From assembly GCA_000830175.1 (NCBI GenBank), contig JQIS01000009.1:74994-138993 (forward strand): 64,000 nucleotides of DNA, given 5' to 3'. Below the pieces are notes generated by a model. That model did not search any database and was not told the origin of the DNA. It was given only the letters and a program-made list of their open reading frames with translations. How positions within the stretch are numbered: position 1 is the stretch's first letter; every line of letters starts with the position of its first letter. Below, piece after piece: positions 17,935-26,447 of the stretch. The stretch is from Sulfurovum sp. FS08-3. GTDB taxonomy: Bacteria > Campylobacterota > Campylobacteria > Campylobacterales > Sulfurovaceae. The translations under genes and the position numbers were made by a program.

Positions 17935-18531
17935 ATGTTAGTGACAAAAAAAGCTCCAGATTTTACAGCGACTGCCGTATTGGCAAACGGTTCAATTGTA
18001 GAGAACTTTAATCTTTATGAAAATTTAGGCTCAAAGGGTGCGGTACTTTTCTTCTATCCACTTGATTTTACTTTTGTATGCCCATCTGAAATTATTGCAT
18101 TTTCGCACAGAATTGAAGAGTTTGAATCAAGAGGTGTCAATGTTATTGGTTGTTCAGTTGATTCTCAATTTAGCCACTTTGCATGGAGAGAGACTCCTGT
18201 AGAAAAAGGCGGGATTGGCAAAATCAAATATCCTCTTGTAGCCGATTTGAACAAACAAATCTCAAGAGATTACGATGTACTTTTTGGTGAATCCGTAGCC
18301 CTTAGAGGAAGCTTCTTGATTGATGCTGATGGTACTATTCGACACGCCGTAATTAACGATTTGCCACTAGGAAGAAACATCGATGAGATGATTAGAATGG
18401 TTGATGCAATGCAATTTACCAACGAACACGGTGAAGTGTGTGCTGCGGGTTGGCAAAAAGGCGATGAGGGCATGAAAGCCTCAACAGAGGGTGTAGCGGA
18501 GTATCTTGCTAAACACGAGAAAGATCTATAA
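17935..18531 (+). CDS. Typical 2-Cys peroxiredoxin (AhpC/Tsa)
   Basis: 198 aa. Reduces hydrogen peroxide and organic peroxides. The peroxidatic cysteine is C49 in DFTFVCPSEI and the resolving cysteine is C170 in GEVCAAGW, so the enzyme is complete. In Campylobacterota the protein (often called AhpC or TsaA) is usually recycled by thioredoxin. The Fur-family regulator gene follows directly, which suggests peroxide-responsive control. Confidence 0.95.
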   Translation: MLVTKKAPDFTATAVLANGSIVENFNLYENLGSKGAVLFFYPLDFTFVCPSEIIAFSHRIEEFESRGVNVIGCSVDSQFSHFAWRETPVEKGGIGKIKYPLVADLNKQISRDYDVLFGESVALRGSFLIDADGTIRHAVINDLPLGRNIDEMIRMVDAMQFTNEHGEVCAAGWQKGDEGMKASTEGVAEYLAKHEKDL

Positions 18532-18545
18532 GATAGATTGCTTTT

Positions 18546-18569
18546 CCAATGCACACAACTTTGCATTGG
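18546..18569. repeat. Hairpin between the peroxiredoxin and PerR-like genes
   Basis: CCAATGCA (18546-18553) and TGCATTGG (18562-18569) form a perfect 8-bp stem with an 8-base loop, starting 14 bases after the peroxiredoxin stop. There is no U-tract on either strand, so it is more likely a transcript-stability or attenuation element than a full terminator. Confidence 0.45.
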
Positions 18570-18584
18570 GAAGTGGGAGAAACA

Positions 18585-18998
18585 ATGAAAGATTACGAGA
18601 GCCTACTTAAGGCACATAGACTCAAAAGTACATTTCAACGAGTCAGTATCATAAAAGCCATTGATAAAGCAGGGCATATTAGCATTGACGATATCTACAA
18701 AGAGATTGTTGTCTATCACCCCTCTATCTCATTGGCAACGGTTTATAAAAACATACTCACCATGAAAGAGTTGGGCTTGGTTGTTGAAGTTCCCATTGCC
18801 AATAGCAAATCCAAATACGAACTGATAAAAGAGAACCACATTCACTTCATTTGTCAAAAGTGTGGCAATGTCAAAGACAAGCCAATCACCGATAAAATTC
18901 AACATTTTTTTGAAGAGTTGGTCGCTCAAGATGCGTTTAAACTTCTCTCTACTCAAAACAATCTCTATGGAATGTGCCACCATTGCGACGCATCCTAG
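18585..18998 (+). CDS. Fur-family regulator, PerR-like
   Basis: 137 aa from ATG 18585, which follows GTGGGAG; an upstream in-frame ATG (18549) lies inside the hairpin and is unlikely. Winged helix (about 10-80) with the recognition block SLATVYKNILTM, then the dimerisation part with HIHFICQKCGN and MCHHCD, the two zinc-binding CxxC pairs. Fur-family members sense iron or peroxide. The position behind a peroxiredoxin gene points to PerR, but Fur/PerR cannot be told apart by sequence alone. Confidence 0.8.
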   Translation: MKDYESLLKAHRLKSTFQRVSIIKAIDKAGHISIDDIYKEIVVYHPSISLATVYKNILTMKELGLVVEVPIANSKSKYELIKENHIHFICQKCGNVKDKPITDKIQHFFEELVAQDAFKLLSTQNNLYGMCHHCDAS

Positions 18999-19012
18999 AG
19001 ACTATTTTATCT

Positions 19013-21595
19013 TCAATAGACCTCTAGTGGATTGTACTCTATATGGGTAGGTAGCGAATAGTTTGGTACATTGTCGTAACTAAATACTGAATAGTACTTT
19101 TTTTTGTCAAGTGAGCCAAAATTATCATAGGTATAAGTATCTTTTCCGCCGTAAATTTTCACCCCATCGGAGAAGTTTTTAGGGACATGGAAACTGTTGC
19201 GTACGACATAATAACCTACCAAATCGTTGTGTTCAACCTCATCCCATGTGAGCTTCACTAAGCCATTGACTTTGGTAATTTTGACATTTTGCACGGGGTC
19301 AAGAGGTTTTCGCCTTCGGTTGATGTATTTGAGTTGAAGCTCTACATGGTTGTCCCATTTGAGTATTCTATCTTTTATTTTGTTATCGGGCGACGTGGCT
19401 TTGATAGCAAGTTTGAGCGTTTTGCCCTCTTTGTGTAGATTGCTTAGTGTCATCTTGGAGAGCGTATCAAATATAAAGTAGTTATCATTTTTGAGAGTCA
19501 AATCACTTTCGGCTACTTCATAACCTATATACTCAATCTTATCACGATGCCTAATATCATCATAACTTGTCACGCTATCAACCTCAATAAGCTCGACATA
19601 GTAGCGTGTGTCTCGATTTTTTTTGAAGCTGTTTTTGTTTTTGATTTTCAAAATAGCCGAGGTAATAATATGGGTCTCATACTGGGGCATAGCGTCGAGA
19701 TTAAACTCCATATAGCCATAAACCCTATCGCCATTGGCATCAAAACCACTCGTAAGAGACTCTATGATTCCCTCTTTGGATATACTAAGTGTTCGATTGG
19801 GTGTTAGAGCGATACGACTCTCTTGGATTGTGTATTTAATATCAAGCATGGGTCGATAGTGAATCCCTCCACCAAAACGACCGTACCCTATATCAAATTG
19901 CATGATTTGCGAATCTTCTCCATCGGGCAAAGTTTTGGGTCCATCGATGCGAAAATGTACCTTTTTTTTGGCAATTTGGGCTTGAAGCAATTGACATTCG
20001 TGTTTGGAAAACTGCCAAACGTTCCAAATACCTTGGGTGAGATTGTGCGATTCAATGGCATTTCCTACCGTGCCTGTCACTTTGGCATTGACTACATCAT
20101 CATAATCTGTAATCTCTCCAAAACTTTCGCTATCCAAAATAGAGGCATTCCACTCTCCATATTTTTCTATCTTGGCTCCTACACGATTCATAGGATAGAG
20201 ATAGAGCTTGGCTGATTTGATGGTGGCATGGTTGGATGGAATGGTATCCAAACCAAACGTAATCACACTGCAACATATCCCTTTGGCATGACTTACACCT
20301 GCAAAGAGTGAATTTTCACCAAAATGGGAACGGTTTTGCTCTTTTGAGTTTTCACCCAAATAGCCCGTTTCACTCTTGGAAGCAAAGATAATCTTATAAA
20401 ACTCATCATTTTCCAACCTCGTACGCACTTTGACAACAGGAGCAAAAGGGGATTTGTAGCCACTCTTTTTGTTTACAGCACGAATGGTATAAAAGTAGGT
20501 TGTAGCGGAGTTGAGATTGGAATCTTCGTAATATTTCTCTCCCACAATAGCGATACGAGTACGTTCGTTACAAGCATCCTTATCTTGTGTGCTACGATAG
20601 ATTTCAAAGTATATATCCTCTCGAATCTCATAGTTCCACACGAGTGAAACACCGTTGAATGTCACACTCTCAATAGTAAAATCATCAACTCGTTTGGGTG
20701 CATTGTGCGAATAGTTCACAACCTCCGAAAATGCCATTTTAAGGGCTGGGATGTTCTCTTTGATAGAAGAACTCATACTCTTCATGTAGTCTGGAATATT
20801 TTTCGTACCCACCTCTACGACGGTAGCAATAATGCCTTTGGAGTAGTAGTACTCCCTTCCGCTTCCCGAAATAAGTGCTGCGGGCGGTTTGCCTCGATGA
20901 ATGCCGTATCTTCGTCCTGTCACTTTGTGTATCTCATCGTTCATATTGGCACACAAAGCATTCATATCGGTTCCATCAATTTCGGCTTCGTGTTTGAATT
21001 TGTGTGCAGGGAAAAAGACGTTGCCTTGCGAATGGTAATCAAAGGCGATAGTGATATTGGGATGAGCATCAACAAAAGTTTTGATAGCTTGAGTTTCGGC
21101 TTCTGAGAAGGGATACTCTCCGCCGTAAACATTGGAGCTAGTATTGCTCTCTTTTTTGAATCCTATAGAGAAGTTGCGATTGAGATCAACTCCGATAGTA
21201 CCGTCATAATTGGGACGGCGGTTTTTACGCCAAAAAGAGAAGTGCTTCCTTGAGTACTCGTATCCATCGGGATTGAGACAAGGCACCATATAGATTGTAG
21301 CCTCATTGAGAGATTTTTCAAGTACGGGATCAATGTGTTGATTTTTGGCAACAAAGTGCATAAAATCAAGAGCCAACTCATTACCAATCCACTCTCTAGC
21401 GTGAATGCTTCCTGTGTAGAGCATAGCGGGTTTGGTATCGGCTTTGGAGACATTTTGAGATATTTTTGCCAAAACAATGTCTCTCTTTTCATACGTTTGA
21501 CCGATTTTGATGATTTCAATAAGATTGGGGTGGTTTTTTTGTAAATTGTAGAGCGTCTCTAGGCTCTCTTGGTAGGAACGGTATTGATTTTTCAT
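19013..21595 (-). CDS. M14 zinc carboxypeptidase with fibronectin-III-like and DNRLRE-like domains
   Basis: 860 aa. The catalytic M14 domain fills residues 1-300: metal ligands H65-ARE68, the later histidine in DYHSQG, and the catalytic glutamate in TVVEVGT; RNFSIGF and NPDGYEYSR are family blocks. Then come a fibronectin-III-like repeat (about 315-400), two domains resembling DNRLRE/disaggregatase-related beta sandwiches (about 405-610 and 620-760), and a last fibronectin-III-like repeat. There is no signal peptide, odd for a protein with such typically extracellular modules. It lies downstream of two ATP-grasp genes on the same strand. It probably trims C-terminal residues from peptides; the substrate is unknown. 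Confidence 0.85.
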   Translation of the reverse strand: MKNQYRSYQESLETLYNLQKNHPNLIEIIKIGQTYEKRDIVLAKISQNVSKADTKPAMLYTGSIHAREWIGNELALDFMHFVAKNQHIDPVLEKSLNEATIYMVPCLNPDGYEYSRKHFSFWRKNRRPNYDGTIGVDLNRNFSIGFKKESNTSSNVYGGEYPFSEAETQAIKTFVDAHPNITIAFDYHSQGNVFFPAHKFKHEAEIDGTDMNALCANMNDEIHKVTGRRYGIHRGKPPAALISGSGREYYYSKGIIATVVEVGTKNIPDYMKSMSSSIKENIPALKMAFSEVVNYSHNAPKRVDDFTIESVTFNGVSLVWNYEIREDIYFEIYRSTQDKDACNERTRIAIVGEKYYEDSNLNSATTYFYTIRAVNKKSGYKSPFAPVVKVRTRLENDEFYKIIFASKSETGYLGENSKEQNRSHFGENSLFAGVSHAKGICCSVITFGLDTIPSNHATIKSAKLYLYPMNRVGAKIEKYGEWNASILDSESFGEITDYDDVVNAKVTGTVGNAIESHNLTQGIWNVWQFSKHECQLLQAQIAKKKVHFRIDGPKTLPDGEDSQIMQFDIGYGRFGGGIHYRPMLDIKYTIQESRIALTPNRTLSISKEGIIESLTSGFDANGDRVYGYMEFNLDAMPQYETHIITSAILKIKNKNSFKKNRDTRYYVELIEVDSVTSYDDIRHRDKIEYIGYEVAESDLTLKNDNYFIFDTLSKMTLSNLHKEGKTLKLAIKATSPDNKIKDRILKWDNHVELQLKYINRRRKPLDPVQNVKITKVNGLVKLTWDEVEHNDLVGYYVVRNSFHVPKNFSDGVKIYGGKDTYTYDNFGSLDKKKYYSVFSYDNVPNYSLPTHIEYNPLEVY

Positions 21596-21596
21596 T

Positions 21597-21680
21597 CTAT
21601 TTTAGTGTCCCATGTGTAAGTTTTGTGCGAATTTTAACATATAGAAAGTTACAATGCAAGTGATTTTGGGCTTCTTTCAC
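21597..21680 (-). CDS. Candidate 27-aa leader peptide upstream of the M14 gene
   Basis: On the minus strand GTG 21680 follows AAGGAG with 7-8 bases spacing, and the TAG (21597-21599) is one base from the M14 ATG (21595), which has no Shine-Dalgarno of its own. This arrangement would allow translational coupling. The peptide (KEAQNHLHC...THGTLK) is not recognisable, and a repeated DNA motif (21621-21636) lies inside it, so it may not be a true gene. Confidence 0.3.
   Translation of the reverse strand: MKEAQNHLHCNFLYVKIRTKLTHGTLK
21621..21636. repeat. 16-base motif, copy 1
   Basis: TTTTGTGCGAATTTTA occurs here upstream of the M14 gene and again, identical and in the same orientation, at 24225-24240 upstream of the ATP-grasp pair. 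Both copies lie before minus-strand genes of one cluster, so a shared operator is possible. Confidence 0.4.
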
Positions 21681-21750
21681 CTGTAAATCTCCTTTTTGCT
21701 AAGCAAAACTCGGTGAAAATTCCTCGAACTTGTGCTTTGCCTATCGGCAA

Positions 21751-21776
21751 GAATGAAACCTTTGAGATTTTCATTC
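21751..21776. repeat. Inverted repeat between the ATP-grasp and M14 genes
   Basis: GAATGAAA (21751-21758) and TTTCATTC (21769-21776) form an 8-bp stem with a 10-base loop, 29 bases after the ATP-grasp stop. On the minus strand no U-tract follows, so it may be a processing or attenuation hairpin in the transcript to the M14 gene. Confidence 0.35.
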
Positions 21777-21804
21777 TTATTTTTAACGACATGAGAGTTT
21801 TTGT

Positions 21805-23229
21805 CTATGCCAGTTGCTTTTTAAATTTGTTCCAACTCTTATCGAGTTTTTCCGCCATCTTATCATTGAACCATCCGAAGTTCTCTTTGAGAGATTGGCA
21901 CTTATCTTCCAAATCCTCAATAAGTTCTATCATGGAGAATTTTTCGTTGATTTTTGCAAGTTTTTTATTACCGATTCCTTTGATTTCAAGCAACATAGCG
22001 TTGATTTTATCTTCTGTAATCGTAATCTCCTCATCTTCAACCTCTTGGGTCTCATCGTAGGCTACGGCATCGGCAAGTGTAATGGGTGCTTTCATGGTAT
22101 CTTTGTAGTTGTCTTGAAAATTCCACTTCTCACTTGGCCACTCTTCAAACTCTCTATCGGTAGTAACAAGCATAGGAAAGAGTTTATCAAGATGATGAAT
22201 ATAAAACTCCCCGCCCTCAGAATCGATACGCTTTTGATTCATAAAAAACTCCGCATCGTAGCTTGGATTGTAGCGTCCAAAGGTGATGTATCGCAGTGTA
22301 CGCAATATAGAGCTATCCATCTTGCCCAACTCCTCCCAGTTGTACATGGGTACATGAGGAAGCGGGAAGAAACCGTTGCTAAATTTGTGCATCAAATATT
22401 GTCCTATCCAATCTCGAATATAAGGAAACGCCGCAAACGCCGTGGCACACTCTAATATTCTATACTTGCCATCTTTACCTACGGCTATATCACACGCCCA
22501 ATACTCAGCGTTGGCTGATTTGGAGACTTGGACGGCCAAATCAAGCAACTCTTTGGGTACTTTTTGATAATCCATCGTACCCCCTTGAGAGGTATTGGTA
22601 AGCCATGCCCCTTCGGGTGGTCGTCGCCAAAAGGCACACACGGGTTTGTGACCAATGAGCATTACCCGTACATCGGCATCCATGGGTACAAAATCTTGCA
22701 TATAAATAGGATAGTATTTTTTCTTAGCGAGTAAATCTTTGGCTTCAACAATGGAATCGACTTTATGCACAAAGTAGCCTCCGTAGTTGGATGGACCGTA
22801 GCTTTTTTTGATAATCTTTGGATAGCTCGTCGTCTCAATAAACTCATTGGCTTTGTTTCTATCGTAAAAGATATAGGTTTTGGGTACAGGGATATTGTAT
22901 TTCCACGCAAAACGGGTGACATTCTCTTTGGATTTGTTGGCAAATTGGGTATCAAGTGAGGGAATAAATTGCACGTTGGGCAACTCTTTGGCAATCTCTC
23001 GAAAAGTCTCATACGCCGTTGCGGGAATGTTACCGATTAAAATATCAATTTTTTTGCGTTTGACTTCATTGATGAAACGTTGTTTGTCATTTTTCCAATG
23101 ATAAACAACACTCTCAATCTTATCGGGCCATCCTCGAAAGTTGGAATGGTCAAAAAATCTTAATACATAATCAAGGTATAAAAATCCTAATTTTGGCAGT
23201 TTGGGTTTGGCTGTTGCTCTTTTGGTCAC
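21805..23229 (-). CDS. RimK/glutathione-synthase-like ATP-grasp ligase with C-terminal helix-hairpin-helix
   Basis: 474 aa. An ATP-grasp fold spans about 90-290: NKSKENVTRFAWKYNIPVPKT is the substrate/pre-ATP block (residues 98-118), PKIIKKSYG the first ATP lysine region, and RILECATAFAAFPY the metal-binding end. ATP-grasp enzymes of this kind form peptide or amide bonds. A linker of about 90 residues follows, then a short domain with LEIKGIGNKKLAKI (about 402-416), which looks like helix-hairpin-helix, and an alpha-helical tail. Start ATG lies 16 bases after the stop of the second ATP-grasp gene upstream. Substrate unknown. Confidence 0.75.
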   Translation of the reverse strand: MTKRATAKPKLPKLGFLYLDYVLRFFDHSNFRGWPDKIESVVYHWKNDKQRFINEVKRKKIDILIGNIPATAYETFREIAKELPNVQFIPSLDTQFANKSKENVTRFAWKYNIPVPKTYIFYDRNKANEFIETTSYPKIIKKSYGPSNYGGYFVHKVDSIVEAKDLLAKKKYYPIYMQDFVPMDADVRVMLIGHKPVCAFWRRPPEGAWLTNTSQGGTMDYQKVPKELLDLAVQVSKSANAEYWACDIAVGKDGKYRILECATAFAAFPYIRDWIGQYLMHKFSNGFFPLPHVPMYNWEELGKMDSSILRTLRYITFGRYNPSYDAEFFMNQKRIDSEGGEFYIHHLDKLFPMLVTTDREFEEWPSEKWNFQDNYKDTMKAPITLADAVAYDETQEVEDEEITITEDKINAMLLEIKGIGNKKLAKINEKFSMIELIEDLEDKCQSLKENFGWFNDKMAEKLDKSWNKFKKQLA

Positions 23230-23245
23230 GTCTTCTCCTCCTTTG

Positions 23246-24145
23246 TTATTTTTGTGTTTTTCTATCGATTAGCTCTACTATAGCATCTATTTTTCTATCG
23301 TTAAAATCCAATCCCATCTCCTCTTGAGCAGGGGTTGTAAAGGCGGGGATACCGTTTACCTCTAGTACTACATACTCTTGCTTTTCTTGGTCATAAATAA
23401 TATCGACACCGCCAATATCAGTCTTGCAAATCTCACACGCTTTGAGAGCCAAATTGACCACTTCATCATTAGGCTCTCTTAAAAATACGCTTCCACCGCT
23501 TGTGACATTGGTACGCCAATCGTTACCCCCAGCTCTTCTGCCGTAACATCCAATAAATTTGCCATCCACTATATCGATACGAAAATCGGTTTTATCGTAT
23601 TGGATAAATTTTTCAACATAAAAAAATCGCAAATCCATTTGATTGAGGAAAGGAATAAGCATATCAAGTGCCGATTCATCTTCGATTTTGGTAAGCCCTA
23701 CCCCACCCCATCCATCGGTTGGCTTATAAATCATCTTATCCCATTTCTTGATGATTTTTCTCAACCTCTCACTATCGTCACGGTGACACAATTTAAAATC
23801 AGCCGTCGCTACACCGTGATTTCTAAGCAAAAATGAGGTTTGAAATTTATCTTCTGTGAGTGCAAAAGCTTCGTAGGAGTTAATCATAGGTATGACACGG
23901 TTGAGTGCTTGGTACAAAAAAACTTGGTATTGAGTCTGTTCACCCGCATTGTAGGAGAAAAAAAGATCCAATTTGTCAAGCTTCACATCGTTGTGAAGAA
24001 TGTGACCGTTTTTGCCAATAGCATGTCGTAGATTAATATCCGTAATCGCTTTAATATCTCTCTCTTGTAATTTTTTAATAAGCTTCTCTTGAATCTTATC
24101 ACCGCCACTATTTGAATACATCCACATACCAATTTTGCGTGACAT
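23246..24145 (-). CDS. RimK-like ATP-grasp ligase
   Basis: 299 aa. ATP-grasp blocks: NSYEAFALTEDKFQTSFLL (acceptor/hinge), MIYKPTDGWGGVGLTKI with the ATP lysine and glycine loop, RIDIVDGKFIG, and the metal site DIIYDQEKQEYVVLEVNGIPAF. The NG(I/V)P ending after EVN is typical of RimK and related amino-acid ligases. First gene of a minus-strand unit with the larger ATP-grasp gene and probably the M14 gene. It could ligate amino acids to a peptide or cofactor; the substrate cannot be read from the sequence. Confidence 0.8.
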   Translation of the reverse strand: MSRKIGMWMYSNSGGDKIQEKLIKKLQERDIKAITDINLRHAIGKNGHILHNDVKLDKLDLFFSYNAGEQTQYQVFLYQALNRVIPMINSYEAFALTEDKFQTSFLLRNHGVATADFKLCHRDDSERLRKIIKKWDKMIYKPTDGWGGVGLTKIEDESALDMLIPFLNQMDLRFFYVEKFIQYDKTDFRIDIVDGKFIGCYGRRAGGNDWRTNVTSGGSVFLREPNDEVVNLALKACEICKTDIGGVDIIYDQEKQEYVVLEVNGIPAFTTPAQEEMGLDFNDRKIDAIVELIDRKTQK

Positions 24146-24205
24146 ACATAACTCCTACTTATAGTTAAAGGTTTTTGTTTCCTTTTTGTAATTATAGCCT
24201 TAAAG

Positions 24206-24243
24206 GTGTAAAACTCTCGCTCTTTTTTGTGCGAATTTTACAC
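24206..24243. repeat. Imperfect hairpin in the ATP-grasp/M20 divergent spacer
   Basis: GTGTAAAA (24206-24213) pairs with TTTTACAC (24236-24243), and CGC/GCG inside extend the pairing. The right arm overlaps copy 2 of the 16-base motif (24225-24240). Lying between divergent genes, it could be an operator serving both. Confidence 0.4.
24225..24240. repeat. 16-base motif, copy 2
   Basis: Identical to 21621-21636 (TTTTGTGCGAATTTTA). It forms part of the hairpin at 24206-24243 upstream of the ATP-grasp gene pair. Confidence 0.4.
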
Positions 24244-24285
24244 TTTTTAGCTATAAAAAAGCATAGTTTGGAGTTATCAAAATGT

Positions 24286-24291
24286 TATAAT
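24286..24291 (+). promoter_or_regulatory. Likely -10 box of the M20 peptidase gene
   Basis: TATAAT in ATGTTATAATCATT, 60 bases before the start codon at 24352. Confidence 0.4.
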
Positions 24292-24351
24292 CATTTCATA
24301 TCGTTTTTAGAGTAAAATAGCATTATTATTTTATTACAAAGGTGGTTTAGG

Positions 24352-25461
24352 ATGCAAAGGTTCGATTATACAAAATTATCACAATTGATTGAGATCAACT
24401 CATGGACAAAAAACAAAGAGGGAGTCGATCAAAACGGCACGATTATGGCTGCATGGATGGAGTCATTAGGGTTTGAAGTAGAGCGTCACGCAAGAGAGGA
24501 GATTGGCGACCATCTCCACTTTATCTCACCCTCCAAAGAGGGCAAACGGTTGTTGCTTTTGGGACATTTGGATACGGTTTTCCCACCTCAAAGCTTTGAA
24601 GGCTTTAGAGAAGATGAGGCGTGGATTTACGGTCCAGGGGTGTGCGATATGAAAGGGGGCAATATGATAGCCTTTCATGCCCTTGAAAATTTGCATCAAG
24701 AACTGGGGAGTATTTACAATATTGATATGTTGCTCGTAAGCGATGAGGAGACGGGAAGTGACGATAGCAAACATCTCACAAGAGCGTTGGCCTCTCGCTA
24801 CGATTACTGTATGGTCTTTGAGGCAGCGGGTATCCACGGAGAGGTAGTTGAAGCTCGTAAGGGAGTGGGGACATTCTTTATTGATATTACAGGCAAAGCC
24901 GCACACGCAGGCAACCACTACATCGATGGGATTGATGCCAATGCCGAAGCAGCCCTCAAACTCCTTGAACTTAAAAAACTAACCGATCTTACAAAAAGTA
25001 CAACCGTCAATGTGGGTAAAATCGAAGGGGGAATTGGAGCCAATACTATCTCTCCAAGTGCCAAACTCACTTTTGAGCTTCGCTACACCTCCACCGATGA
25101 GCGTGATAGGGTATTGCAACAGATAGACAAAATTGTGGCTACCTCTTATATCGAAGGGAGTGTTGCAACACTTAGCGGAGGCATACAGCGAGATGTCATG
25201 GAGCCTAGCGACGAACAAAGAGGCTTTATTGCCAAAATTAATGAGCTTTGCAACATCGCTCTACCAACAGAGAGAAGAGGCGGTGTAAGCGATGCCAATA
25301 TTATATCTTCCAACGGCGTAGCCACACTCGATGGTTGGGGGCCTTTTGGCGATGGAGACCATACAATACACGAAAGAGCCTCAAAAGAGAGCTTTGATGA
25401 GCGATTGCAATTGGTAACGGATATTTTACGACACTTTAGCCATGGAGCCTTTGAGCAATAA
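24352..25461 (+). CDS. M20 family metallopeptidase (carboxypeptidase G2-like)
   Basis: 369 aa. Two-zinc aminoacylase/carboxypeptidase fold: LLLGHLDTVFP carries the first His and Asp, GVCDMKGGN the bridging Asp, SDEETGS the catalytic and metal glutamates, and GDGDHTIHERA the C-terminal His. HAGNHYIDGIDAN is the dimerisation-domain histidine. Such enzymes remove C-terminal Glu or similar residues. It is divergent from the ATP-grasp/M14 unit and shares its regulatory spacer, so it may act on the same peptides. Confidence 0.9.
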   Translation: MQRFDYTKLSQLIEINSWTKNKEGVDQNGTIMAAWMESLGFEVERHAREEIGDHLHFISPSKEGKRLLLLGHLDTVFPPQSFEGFREDEAWIYGPGVCDMKGGNMIAFHALENLHQELGSIYNIDMLLVSDEETGSDDSKHLTRALASRYDYCMVFEAAGIHGEVVEARKGVGTFFIDITGKAAHAGNHYIDGIDANAEAALKLLELKKLTDLTKSTTVNVGKIEGGIGANTISPSAKLTFELRYTSTDERDRVLQQIDKIVATSYIEGSVATLSGGIQRDVMEPSDEQRGFIAKINELCNIALPTERRGGVSDANIISSNGVATLDGWGPFGDGDHTIHERASKESFDERLQLVTDILRHFSHGAFEQ

Positions 25462-25486
25462 ATCAACCTTGACCATGTATTTATGA

Positions 25487-25492
25487 TATAAT
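25487..25492 (+). promoter_or_regulatory. Likely -10 box of mlaD
   Basis: TATAAT in ATGATATAATATT, 21 bases upstream of the GTG start. Confidence 0.4.
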
Positions 25493-25512
25493 ATTTTCAT
25501 TTAGGAGTCGAT

Positions 25513-26421
25513 GTGTACAGCAAAGTAAACTATACAATTGTTGGATTTTTTGTTGTGTTGTTTACTCTTGCTTTGATAGCGTTTGCTTTTTGGCTTAGTA
25601 AAAAGGGGTTGGGCAAAGAATATACATACTACCAAACCCATATCAAAGAGTCCGTAGGTGGACTCTCTATCGACTCCGCTGTAAAACTAAGAGGGATTAA
25701 TGTAGGTAGTGTAAGCGATATGTACATCGACCCCAACGATATTCAAAAAGTCATTGTAACGCTCAAAATCAATCAACACACTCCTATCAAAGAGGATATG
25801 GTCACCATCATCAAATCGCACGGAGTTACGGGACTCTCCTATATCGAAATCACGCAAGGGAGCAACGACTCCAAAGAGCTACTCTCCCAAAAAGGCGAAA
25901 TGGCACTTATCGACAACAAACCCTCACTCATTGAATCTTTTAGCAACAACATCGACCCTATTACCCACAATCTCAAACTTGCTATTGAGAAGTTCAACCA
26001 AACCCTTTCGCCCAAAAATATCGAAACGTTTTCGCAAATTTTGCAAAACATTGAAACCATGACAGCCAAAGTGGTGACTATCGAAGAGCAGATGAACACC
26101 ACACTCATAGCCATTGAAAAGAGTGCCAACAAAATTGATACTACACTCAAGCCTGATGAAATCAACGCCTCGTTGCATCACTTTGCTAAAACTTTGGAGG
26201 AATATGCTCTACTCGCCCAAAATCTCAACCGTGCTACCAAAGATTTTCGCTACACCGTCCAAAGAGGTGATTACAACTTCAAAGATATATTCGAGCCTAT
26301 CAAAGTCGATGTCAAAGAGAGTGCTTACAGCTTCCAAGAGTTGCTCTACTACCTCCAAAAACTCTCACGAAGCCCCGCCGACCTAATACAACGCCAAACA
26401 CCCAAAAAGTTTGAGGAGTGA
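25513..26421 (+). CDS. mlaD: MlaD/MCE-domain lipid transport protein
   Basis: 302 aa from GTG 25513 with TAGGAG before it. One N-terminal membrane helix (about 6-28), then the MCE domain (about 35-115; GGLSIDSAVKLRGINVGSV) and a long helical C-terminal part. MlaD is the periplasmic ring subunit of an ABC phospholipid transporter between inner and outer membrane. No mlaE or mlaF is next to it here. The last 320 bases are duplicated beyond the inserted cassette (29492-29675), so this copy is intact while the distant one is a remnant. Confidence 0.88.
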   Translation: MYSKVNYTIVGFFVVLFTLALIAFAFWLSKKGLGKEYTYYQTHIKESVGGLSIDSAVKLRGINVGSVSDMYIDPNDIQKVIVTLKINQHTPIKEDMVTIIKSHGVTGLSYIEITQGSNDSKELLSQKGEMALIDNKPSLIESFSNNIDPITHNLKLAIEKFNQTLSPKNIETFSQILQNIETMTAKVVTIEEQMNTTLIAIEKSANKIDTTLKPDEINASLHHFAKTLEEYALLAQNLNRATKDFRYTVQRGDYNFKDIFEPIKVDVKESAYSFQELLYYLQKLSRSPADLIQRQTPKKFEE

Positions 26422-26428
26422 CTAAATG
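26104..26428 (+). repeat. Left direct repeat flanking the inserted cassette (mlaD 3' end, intact)
   Basis: The 3' end of mlaD plus a few bases. The right copy at 29492-29675 is the same sequence with five base differences, a four-base gap next to the stop codon and a 137-bp internal deletion. The deletion joins two TGCTCTACT repeats of the intact copy (26205-26213 and 26342-26350). Confidence 0.9.
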
Positions 26429-26447
26429 AAATATTTAAAGGATACTT

